Of a stretch of 64,000 bases of DNA, positions 53,898 through 64,000 are shown in pieces. Under the pieces are notes generated by a model. That model saw nothing but the letters and a program-made list of their open reading frames with translations, did no database searches and was not told the DNA's origin. The stretch's first letter is position 1. Every line of letters begins with the position of its first letter. Made by a program: the position numbers and the translations under genes. The stretch is from Benincasa hispida (taxonomy: Eukaryota; Streptophyta; Magnoliopsida; Cucurbitales; Cucurbitaceae), in contig NC_052354.1 of NCBI RefSeq assembly GCF_009727055.1, positions 41,833,899 through 41,897,898 of the forward strand, read 5' to 3'.

Positions 53898-56092
53898 TGA
53901 AGGAACTCTAAGAGTACCTCTGAGGGGAAGCAAGATCATTCCAAACTCATTGTGGCAAAATTACGCATTCACAATCAAACATACAAGATATGCATTTAAC
54001 AACAATTTATAGGCATGCTTTGAACCTTAAACAGCAAGAGAACGAAATACATACCAGTTGAAGAACCCTTCTTTGCCTCAAATCTCGTTCTCGTCTAAGG
54101 ACTGCTCCTCTCGCTCTCGTTGAGGATGTCCAAGGAATCGTCCACCAAATCGTCTACCCACGAACATCCTCCTCACGAACATGGCAGCAGGGAAGACACC
54201 ACCGCTTGGAACCCTCGGTATTCTCGGTGTGAGAATCCAGGATGTGTGGGCTCTATTGGATTTGGTAGAGGGAAGGAGGAAGAGATGATCGTATACCACG
54301 ACTAAACAAGTGGTAGAATTCGGGTGTCTATCGTGTAGAAAATGCTTGATCATTTAGGAAGAGCTACACGATCGTTTAGTAAAAAAGTCGCGGTCATATA
54401 GACGATCGTTTAGTAAGACGCACAGAAGTGCAATCTTGTAGGAAAAAGCTAGACGATCATTTAACAAATTCTATGCGATCCTTTAGTAGACCGCGCGCGT
54501 GTATACGATCGTTTAGAAACTTTAAGCTATCATGTAGGCTCTCGGTTTGCTATGTGATAGCCAGTATACACCATTTATAAGCGAATGTCTGATCTTTGCA
54601 AAATGAAAACTACTTTCATTTTTATCCTTCGGTTACGAAAACTAAATACAAACTCCCACTATCATTCGGTTACGGAGAAAAAGTCGGGCAACAATTATTC
54701 TATAATTGACAAAATTAAATAATAAATATAATCATATAATATTCATTAACCTATGATTTAATATCACATCAAATGCAACATATGAACCATAGTATTTTCT
54801 CCTCCACTAGATATAAATCATATTTATATCATTTTTCTCCAAAAAAATGTATTTCATATATAATGTCAATCATATCATATATAATTAACCAGTTCAATCA
54901 TATCATATATAATCGAACTCCCTCCTGTCAATTTGAACACTTCAAACTGACCCAAAAACTTATTCTCAACTTGAATCCATTGAGCTACCAAGGGGACCTT
55001 ATAGACCTATGGCTCGAAGCTCCAATGGTACGTGAATAGCTGACTGAACTCTTTAGCCATGAGATCCATCATCCGTTAACTGTCAGGTATTCCACTAAAG
55101 ACCGATAGCTACACTCTTCTCACCATAGCTATATTTCTGTGTCCATCGGATATATACAATCAACAGTACGATAACCCTTCACAAATACTCGTAAGTACAC
55201 CTGGGCCAATCTAGTTTTTCCCCTGTAGTTACATCTAACTCCTTAAGTACCACTGATCCCTCTAATGAACAATACAACATAGTCCTATTATGTGTGAACA
55301 TCTCTCGAGCCATGAGAAGGTGTGTGGTACCATATCGTTCAAGCCTCGAAATCAGCCCTGAAGGGAGCAATTTATCTACTTACCCCTGCTTCGAGGAAGG
55401 AGTGAATTCCATCTTGTGTAGTTGACTTCCCAACTCCCAAATCAGACGAATCCCCAAAGTGGTAGGTTTGAGTCGGCGATCTGGCCACTCACACCTATGG
55501 AAATCAAAGGACCGTCCTCAAAGGTAGGAGTTCCCAACTCCCTCAGGATTGAGGTCATGTTACCTATGGTCATCCTAGCGAAGTGAAGTCTTTATCATGA
55601 ATGGCGTTATATAACGAGATTATAACACTTCGTGGTCCGGTCTTATACAAACTCCTTTGTATAGGACGTCCTCGCTCGCATGTCTCCACATGAATGATCA
55701 TGATCAGACCATCTATAGCAAGTCACAATACTTGTAACTATTCTACAAAGCGGGTCGCACCTGTAGCGTTACGAGAATAAGATTTCTCTCCTATATCCAT
55801 ATACTACAAACCATTTGGGTTATCACTTAAGACATGATCCACCTGTATGTCTCCACATACATGCTTAAGTTACAAACGACAACCAGGGATCTTAGTTTTT
55901 TGGTTTGTGGTAAAGCAAGTAAAACATCCAATGTTCTATAGACAAAAGTCAAGAAAATATCATATATTATTACATCACAAGCATTTGTTCAAAACTGTGT
56001 TTAAAAACTATAGGACCCAAGTAATATAAAATCAATCGACCATTTATTCAACTAACATAAAACTATGAGGCTTTAAGGCATACACCTCGACA
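53898..56092 (-). repeat. LTR C, 2195 bp, family A relative
   Basis: On the minus strand it begins TGTCGAGGTGTATGCCTTAA (56092) and ends AGAGTTCCTTCA (53898). Contains the conserved module and a CGATCGT patch (54300-54540). Flanks do not show a target duplication. The ORFs at 54078, 54120, 54773 and 55179 are LTR frames that recur in other copies. Confidence 0.75.
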
Positions 56093-57691
56093 GTTTTGCC
56101 TTTTTAGCCTTCTTCTCAGCAAGGTATTTAATAGGATAAGGAAGTATATAACGGAAGCAATCAGAATCAATAAGCACTCTAATTAAAATTAATTTGAGTT
56201 TTAAAAGCATGCTAAACACAATTTTTTAGAAGAGGATTTCAAATAATACATACCTTGAAGAATTCCTCTAATCCAAGCTACTCTTTACGAGTTCTCAACT
56301 TCAAATCTTTAGTGAACCATCGAGACATCTTCTTTACTATTCTCAACCTTGAATTTTAATGGTGGAACTCACAATTGAGCTGAATTTGTGAAGGGAATGG
56401 AGTGGGTTTGGTGGTGAAGAAGAAGAACACTGCAAAAATCGATTTCCAGCCACCAGTTCTATCTCAATCTGCCAAAATTAAGGAGTTTTTATTCCTCCTC
56501 TTCATGCAAGCACTAATGAAGAGAGTCAATGTCACATCCAATTGATGAAGAAAGTGGGATAGGTGGGATAATCTTGATGAATATTTAATATCAAATATTA
56601 AAGTAATCACACACTTTAAATATTAAACGTGAATCATATTTATGTAATTAATATTTAAATCAATATTTAAATATATAAGCACTCAAATTTCATTTAATTT
56701 TGATAAATTAAACGTTAATTAATTATATCGAATATAATTATATAAACCTTAATTTGAATTTGAACAATTCAAATTCAAATCCTAAATTCAATTTGAATAC
56801 TTCAAAATTGAAATCATTCCAAATTCACTCAATTTACTAATCCAAAGTTTTCATGTTTTAGTAATGGGACCTTATGGACCTACAGATCATGAGCTCCACC
56901 GATTTGAGATTAATTGGCTAAAACTCTTTTGACCAAATTAATCAATATTCATTAACTATTGAGTCACACCACTATAGCTCAATAGTTGCACTCTTTTCAC
57001 TATATATATATATATATTTATGTAAACTTAATTTAACCATAATTAATAAGTCGACCATTCACAGGTTGTTCGTAATAATGGTTGGGTCAAATGCTATTTT
57101 ACCCCCGAAATTACGTCTTGCTTCTTAAGTTCCACTGATCCTCTAATGAACAAATGGTTTGTTATCCAATCACTAAACTGGATCCCTCTCGGGCCAATGA
57201 GAGGGTGGGGCCCCTTGTTTAAGACTTGGATTTAGCACTTAAGAGAACAACCTTTCTCTTATCCCTAAATCAGGTAGGCGTGAATTCCATTTTGCATCTT
57301 ATGTTCTCAGCTCTCTACCTGGTCTTACCCCTGAAATGAAAGGCTTATTGAGCCAACCCTCATCTATGAAAATCTAAGGATAATTTTGAATAAACAGGAG
57401 TTCATAGTTAGCTTAGGATTAAGATCGAAGATAAGGTACCCAACTTTATCCTTATACATATAGACCATTTTGGCTATATACTCAAACTTGATCCACTTTT
57501 ATGTCTTTACATAAAATTTAAGTGTTCGTGCTATAGCCATGGGTTCATTAGTTTATTGGATTTAGGCTTTTACAAATGCAATTTACATGTCCAATAACAA
57601 CTTTATTGAAAAAACCTCAATAATAACTTTATTGCTAATAGAATATGTTTAAAGTTTACAAATTATGAATTTTAGGACATAAAACTCAACA
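56093..57691 (-). repeat. LTR D (shorter AT-rich subfamily)
   Basis: The minus strand starts TGTTGAGTTTTATGTCCTAA at 57691. The part near 56150-56420 aligns with 16590-16870. It includes a (TA)n run near 57001. The left end, about 56100-56145, is uncertain. Confidence 0.6.
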
Positions 57692-59472
57692 GAAACGACT
57701 TACCTTTGAAGACAATCTTCAAGAATTCTAGCAATTGTTCTTCTTCCTCAATGTACAACATCAAGATCTCCTCTAGAACGAGAATGTGACGCCACCATCG
57801 GGTCTTCCGGGCTATTCTCTTGGAATGACCGATTTGTGGGAACCAACAATTTGAAAGAGCAAAAGAGAATATCTTCTGTTGAGAAGAATTTTTTTCAGAG
57901 AAAACCTTTTCCTCTTTTTTGAAACTAGACTGAGAGATCGACTAGAAGAAACTGGTTTTTCTCTACAAAAACTAACTTTTTAAGAGAAAAACTTCCCACC
58001 TTTTAATGAGAAAGTGATGGATTTTTCAAAAAACAAAACCACCCATTACCATTTAAATAAACTAAATTAATTTAATTCAATTAACTTAATTATTAATTAC
58101 AATAATTATTAACTAACTTAAATAAATTAAATAATTGATTTATTTATAATGTTAAATATCTAACCTTTGATTAAATATTTGAATCTTTATCCATATATAT
58201 ATCTTTCGTTGTCTATAGTTTATAATATAAATCTCATTTATATTAACGTTTAACCTATATTTTAATATGAATTCTATTCATATTAATTATTTGAATCGTA
58301 TTCAAATAATAATCTCCTTTTATTATAAAATTTAGTTTTTGAATCTTATTCATAATTAACTTTATATTACAATGTATCTATATACAATATACAATTAACA
58401 TTATTCCCTTATTTAATTTGAACAAAACAAATTCTTTCAAATTCTTAGTCCTTATTTACTCGTTGTGAGCTAGCAAGGGGACCTAATGGATCTATAGATT
58501 AGAAGCTTCAATGATACGACATTAACTAATTAAACTCGTTAATTATTTTAATGAACATTCATTAAATATGGGTCACTCCACTGGAGACTCACAGCTGCAC
58601 GCTTTGCACTGTAAAATATCTGCGTCCATGGATTTAACCACTATAGTAAGTCGATTCTTCACAAGCAGTTCGTAATTACAATTGAATCAAATTATCATTT
58701 TACCCCTAAATAACTTTCACTCCTTAAATATTGTTGATTCTTCTAATGAATAATCTGTTTATGGTCCTACCATAGACCAAGTCCCTCCCAAGGCAGTGAT
58801 AGGACAAGTACTCTTTGTTCAAGACCCGAAATCAACACTTACGGAAACTACTCCTCTACTTATCATAAAGGTGGGAATGAATAAATTTCATCTTGTGTAA
58901 CTACAACTCCCTACTCAGAAATGTCCCCCAAAATGGTAGGCTTATTGGGTCGGCAACTTGCACCACTCTCACTCATACAAATCAAAGGATAGCCCTCATA
59001 GACAAGAATCTGTAACTCACTGGAATCTATAACTCACTCAGGATTAAGATCGAGTTACATGGTTATCCTATGAAATATTAATCTCTTCAGACGATGTTAC
59101 AAAGAGAGATTAAGTATTTCACAGTCAGGTCTTATACAATCTCATTGTATAGGATACCTCCATTCGCATATCTTCACATGAACGATTTTGATCACATCAT
59201 TTATAACACTAATAGTATCTGTAACACTTATAAAGAGGGTTGTATCCAGTGTAACTAGGATAAGACTCTCAACTTTATCCATATACTATAGACCCTTTAG
59301 GTTATTACTTGAACATTATCCACATGTATGTCCACTAAATACCATTCAAGTCTCATGAAATAATCTTGGATTTTTTTCCGTAATGGATAAATAATTATTG
59401 TATTTATAAAATAATCAATTGTTATATCAAAGAACTAATTAACTACAAGGCTTTAGGGCATATATCCCAACA
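57692..59472 (-). repeat. LTR E, 3'-truncated
   Basis: The minus strand starts TGTTGGGATATATGCCCTAA at 59472 and runs to about 57692, where LTR D begins. It carries the conserved module (ATTAAGATCGAGTTACATGG near 59044). Confidence 0.62.
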
Positions 59473-59551
59473 AAAACTACAATATTTCCTTAATTATTTT
59501 CAAAACTACAATATTTCACTAATTATTTTCAAAACTTATGATATTTCTTCC
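59473..59551 (+). repeat. 29-bp tandem repeat
   Basis: AAAACTACAATATTTCCTTA plus ATTATTTTC at 59473-59501, again at 59502-59530, then a partial unit. Confidence 0.8.
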
Positions 59552-60701
59552 ATTTTCCCCTTTCTCTCCCACTTCTTTTCCTCCCCACGCCCACTTTGTT
59601 CTTTATAACAATCCATTCCCAAAAAAAATTAAAATTAAAATATCATTTTGATCTCTATACTTTGAAATTTGTTGAATTTTGGTCCCTATACTTTCAATTA
59701 TCCAATTTTAATTCCAATACTTTCAATAAATCTTAAATTAGTCCCCAAAAAACAGTTCTTATTCATTTTTATTTATTTATTTATTTATTTGTTGTTTTTA
59801 ATATTTTTACTATAAATTTTGAAAATATATTCACATATGAAATTTTTTATTATTATTTAATCAATTTCGGTAAAAATTAATTTTAAGGGATTGAATTCAA
59901 GATTTATAAAAGGTACGATGACTAAAATTGAACAAGTAAAAGTATAGAGATGGAAATTGAATATTCAAAGTTTTGGGTCTAAAATGAAAATAAATAAACA
60001 AATCATCAAACTTTTTTTTCTATTAGTTTCTTCTTTGTTCTTTACAACTATTAGTCTTTGATTTAGATTTTTCTTATTCTTCCTTTTTTTCTTGCTTTTT
60101 CGTCTTGTTTTTTACATTTTGATAACTAATTTGATACTACATGAAGTGTATGTCTTTGTAAAGTTTAAAATGTAATTTTATTACAAAAGTTTTTTTTAAA
60201 AAAATACATATAAGAGAGTTTAAATTAAACTGGCCGAAGAGAATAGTTTGAATTGAACTTTAGTTTATAGGTAAATAATTATTTATCATTATATATGAAC
60301 TATTAATAGCTAAAAGATATATAATATTATTAAAACAATATAAATAAAACATTACAAAAATGCAAACCTAAACCTTCAAATTATTAAATTTTTATTAAAA
60401 TTTGTAATTGATAATCTAATTATCCACTTAACTTCGAACTTTTATTTTATTTTTTTTAATGAAACTTCAAACATTAATTTAAATTAAAATATATATTATT
60501 AAAAAAATCAAGCGTTCCTAATTGTTATTTAGAAATAAAAAAAAAATATTTTTTTTTTTGAAAGATTAGTTTACGAGCTTGATTTAAAACTATTTAAAAT
60601 TTTTATTTTGTATTACTTATTTAATAATTAATAAAATATTTTTCTCCATTCCTATTTGGACATATTTAATTACCTACCTAATTTCGAACCTTAATTTAAA
60701 C

Positions 60702-60738
<37 letters not shown>

Positions 60739-61652
60739 TATTTTTATACTATATTCAAATTTTAAATTAGAATTTGTTTTCAAATATAACAAAATGAACC
60801 AAAATATTTATAAATACAACAAAATATCACAGTCTATTAATAATAGATAATGATAGACCCTGATAACCAAATGAATCAAAATAACAATTTTTATTTTGAT
60901 TTGGATGATGCAATTATCATTTTAATTACAAACTTTAATGTAAACTAAAAATTTCATTCTTTTATATTTTGTGTAAGTTTTTGTATCAGTCATTTATAAA
61001 TTAAAATTATTTTTTAATTTGATCTAGATGATTTGATTGTTTTTTTAATTAAAAAAATTTTCAAATTTTTATTTATACCAAAACTTTTAGTATGTAGACA
61101 GAAACCTTAAAAAACTTATAATTCTTTAGATTTGCAATGATATTTTTCTATGAAGATAGAAACGCTAAAATATTATACTTTGTTAAATCAAATTTAATAA
61201 ATTGGTGCGAATTTCCAATAACTTTAAAAAGAGAGAAAAAAAAAAAAAACACAAGTAAAAAACAGTAAATTATTATAAACCCTTAAAGTCGAGTGGGTTT
61301 ATAAAAATTCAAAATCGAACAAAAAAAAAAAAAAAAAAAAACTACAAAAGCATATTTAAAAATAATAAATTATATTAAATCCCTTTATATGTTCACAAAC
61401 CGAAAAGTGAACAAAAAATTATAGAGAAATCACTCTAATCTTTGCCACACTTTGTTGACTTCCTTGAGAAATTTCTTAAAACTTTGAAAGCAGTGGTCTT
61501 CTCTCCACTTAATTATAATAACTAGGATGCAAGGGCAAACGCGAAGAGCCGATAGAAACCGACTGAAACCGATGTCGCCTCGATTTATTACTGGTTCAGT
61601 TCAAATGTCCGATTTTCACATTTCAAAAATCGATTAAAACGGGATTCTAGGC
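59552..61652. other. AT-rich intergenic sequence with simple repeats
   Basis: No gene seen. Contains an (ATT)n microsatellite (60703-60739), A-runs (21 A at 61321-61341), a variant of the dispersed repeat at 28800 (60775-60880) and a short hairpin TATAAACCC/GGGTTTATA (61274-61303). Confidence 0.55.
60703..60739 (+). repeat. (ATT)n microsatellite
   Basis: About twelve ATT units without interruption. Confidence 0.95.
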
Positions 61653-62255
61653 AGGGGTGTTCAAAAAATCCGATGACCCGAAAAAATCGATCAACCCAAC
61701 CCAACTCGTACGATTTTGGTTGGATTGAGTTCAAATAAATGAAAATTTTATGGGTTGGGTTAGTTCGTGGATTCATCTAATATAACCCAAACCAACTCCA
61801 ACAACCCGAATTTATTATTAACTTTAAAATATATTTTTTATTACATATAACACAATTATTTTTACACATTGATTTTAATTTTATTTAATTTCAATATTTT
61901 CTTAATAATTTATTATTCAACAACTCTTAAAAGTAGTTTCTTTGCACTTTAGAAAGAAAATGTTTGTTATATAAATGAAAATTGAGTTGTTAATCTTAAT
62001 TCAATGTATGAAATTAATTACACAATATTTTTACATATTTACATTGTGGTTCTTTTTAAAACAAAATTTTATACAAATGACTCGATTAATCCGAACCAAC
62101 CCAACCCAACCCAAATATTTCATGGTTGGGTTGGATTGGGTTCATTTTTTAATAAAGGTTATTTGAGTTGAAGAAATTTACAATCTAAATATTAAGTTGG
62201 ATTTAAATAATCTTTCAATCCAACTCAATCCAATCCAATCCAAACTATACACCCT
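61653..62255. repeat. CCCAACCCAA foldback repeat, MITE-like
   Basis: Begins AGGGGTGTTCAAAAAATCCG and ends ACTATACACCCTT (AGGGGTGT and ACACCCTT are near-inverted ends). Inside, AACCCAACCCAACTC and GGTTGGGTTGGATTGGGTT pair as inverted stretches. No coding capacity: the ORFs at 61588 and 61975 are repeat translations. Target duplication not clear. Confidence 0.6.
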
Positions 62256-62755
62256 TGATCTTAGTACGAATGTCGAATAGCTATATTTATATTAATAATC
62301 AATTGTTTAAGTATTGTTTATGGTTCTAACCGCATCACGGTTCTATTGAATGATCAAGCGTGCGCGTTCGAACCAGGGTGAACGTAAACTCTTTTATTTT
62401 GAATATTTTTAACACGAGTGCAACAAATTTCTTGTTTTACTTTGGGCCCGATCCAATAATATGACAAAACCAGTCATTATCTGTGTATCAAAAACCGAAG
62501 CAAGTAAATCGGTTTTCATCAGCTCGACAGTTCGGCGCGTTCGGTTTCGGTTCAAGGCTCAAACCAAACTGAATTCCATTACACCCTTAATAGTAATAAT
62601 TGTTTCAATTTTGATTGGAAGCTTAATTGGTGTAGATACAAAGAAAATTTAGATTTGAATTTCAATTTGATTTAACCTCAAACAAAAAACTAAAACTAAT
62701 ACCAAATAATCATTTTTTACACCAATTCCAAAGAATTATTTTTTTTAATTTAATA
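62256..62755. other. AT-rich spacer
   Basis: No supported gene. The frame at 62461-62652 lacks any recognisable domain. Confidence 0.5.
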
Positions 62756-63677
62756 TGTTGGAAATGTCCTAAACTTGCATTTCGTAAATATGATTAACAT
62801 ATTTTATTTATCAATAAAAGTATTATTGAGTATTTTATTCGATAAATTGTTACTAATATTGCATTCTGTTATAAAAATCCAATAAACGAATCCATAGTTA
62901 TAATATGAATACTTTAACTTTATGTGGCAACATAAAAAATGATCAAGTTTTAGTATATAGCCAAAATGGTCTATAAGTATATGGATGAAATTGGGTACCT
63001 CATCCTGGTGACATTATTGGATGTGCCCATTTTGTATACAGATACAAATAATGTGATCCTAGAATCATTCATGTGGAGACATATGAGTGGAGACATCCTA
63101 TGCAATGAGTTTGCGTAAGACTGAACCTTGAAATAATCATTTTTCTTTATAATGATTATTTACTGTTAAAACTAACTATGTCAAATTCAATGATCTAGGG
63201 TAACTCGATCTTAATCCTAAACTAACTATGAACTTCTACTTATTCGGGATTATTCTTTGATTTGCATAGGTAAAAGTAGTCGAACAACACTACTCAATCA
63301 GCCTCCCATTTTAGGATAAGATTGAATAGATAGTTGGAGACATAGTTCTACAACATGGAGTTCACTACTACTCGACTTAGGGTTAGAAGATCGATTGTTC
63401 TCTTAAGCACAAATTCCTGGTCTTGAATAATGGGGTCTCGCCCTCTCATGATCGAGAGGGTCATGGTTTATAAGTTGGACTATAAACCAATTGTTCAATG
63501 GAGGATTGATGGGAGCTTAAGAAGCAAGATGTATTTACAAAGATAAAACAACTATTTTGACCTAGTTGTGAATACTAACAACCTATGAATGGTCGACTTA
63601 TAAATCATGATTAAAGTGGACAAAAATATATCTACAGTGAGAAGAGTGCAATTATCGAGCTATAGTGGTGTGTCTTA
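62756..63677 (+). repeat. LTR F, truncated
   Basis: Starts TGTTGGAAATGTCCTAAACT at 62756 and contains the conserved module (AACTCGATCTTAATCC near 63203). It breaks at 63678, where a second copy begins. Confidence 0.62.
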
Positions 63678-64000
63678 TGTTGGGAATACTAACATCCTAG
63701 AAACACTATCAGATGCGATCCATTTTGTAGGTAATACAAATGATGTGATCCACAAATCACTCAAGTAAAGACATGTGAGTGGGGGCATCCTATGCAATGA
63801 GTTTACATATAGACTGGACCACGAAAATAGTCACTTTTCTTTATAACGATCGTTTACTGTTAAAACTGACTATTTAATTATTAAGTAACCGAGGATAACT
63901 CGATCTTAATCCTGAGCTAGCTATGAACTCCTGTTTGTTCGGGATTATCCTTTTATCTGCATGGGTGAGAGTACTCCGACAACACTGCTCAATAAACCTT
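63678..64000 (+). repeat. second LTR F copy, internally deleted, runs off window
   Basis: Starts TGTTGGGAATACTAACATCC and then repeats 63015-63310 (ATGTGATCC, ACATGTGAGTGG, GGATAACTCGATCTTAATCC) in direct orientation. Confidence 0.6.

Noticed and set aside
54078..54353. ORFs with AHTSWILTPRI near 49729, 52213 and 54078
   Set aside because: Parallel LTR positions in different copies; no domain, varying frames.
55179..55370. ORF with YCSLEGSVVLKELDVTTGEK, recurring at 48817-49002
   Set aside because: The same frame appears in several family A LTR copies; it is part of the LTR, not a conserved gene.
61975..62166. 63-residue hydrophobic ORF
   Set aside because: Translation of the foldback repeat interior; no start context or similarity.
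62360..62385. GCGTTCGAACCAGGG, B-box-like, possible tRNA or SINE
   Set aside because: No A-box at the right distance and no cloverleaf could be drawn.
1..64000. CRISPR array, rRNA, tRNA gene or prokaryotic operon
   Set aside because: No regular spacer array, no rRNA motifs and no credible tRNA cloverleaf seen; all structure fits plant repeats.

Overview
This is repeat-dominated plant nuclear DNA, and I found no convincing host gene. Organism evidence: plant-type retrotransposon lineages (Athila-like and chromovirus-like Ty3/gypsy, several Ty1/copia), primer sites complementary to plant initiator-Met and Asp tRNAs, a plant MULE transposase, AT-rich spacers and foldback repeats. Several repeat sequences remind me of cucurbit genomes (melon, cucumber, gourd relatives), but that is recollection, not something shown here. 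Layout. 1-16.3 kb is a nest. A chromovirus-like gypsy element on the minus strand (protease, zinc knuckle and gag remnants, PBS, LTR; 368-5588) carries a 2.75-kb solo LTR of its own family inside gag (1532-4279, target duplication CCTAC). Its LTR is split by a 9.5-kb Athila-like element (5589-15100, minus strand) with gag, protease, RT and integrase remnants, an Asp-tRNA PBS, one complete LTR and one truncated LTR. The other part of the host LTR lies at 15101 to about 16300. 16.6-24 kb holds a decayed minus-strand copia element whose pol is split by another solo LTR (17715-19745, target duplication GACCC), followed by a foreign LTR fragment. 24-28.6 kb holds Athila-derived sequence with a long broken ORF placed like the third (env-like) ORF of Athila elements. 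This stretch contains two assembly artefacts: an untrimmed Nextera mate-pair junction adapter (26337-26374) and a single N at 28243 flanked by two near-identical 0.2-kb copies. 29-42.6 kb has two copia elements that are structurally complete but coding-dead (29019-34211 plus strand, duplication AAATA; 37500-42566 minus strand, duplication ATGTA), separated by 3.3 kb of AT-rich sequence with a foldback repeat. 42.6-45.1 kb is a degraded Athila/Tat-type 3' end and LTR. 45.5-45.8 kb has a repeat with a plant snRNA-type promoter layout. 47.25-48.9 kb is a broken MULE transposase. 48.9-59.5 kb and 62.8-64 kb are almost entirely LTRs of one diverged copia-type family, mostly without coding sequence. 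No gene set here works together as a host pathway: the only functional logic is the retrotransposon cycle, and every coding region carries stops or frameshifts. The most original signal is an inverted repeat that starts at the second base of three divergent Athila-like LTRs and closes on a GAAA loop; between the two best copies three stem pairs differ by compensatory changes. The most practically important signals are the adapter and the N-flanked duplication.
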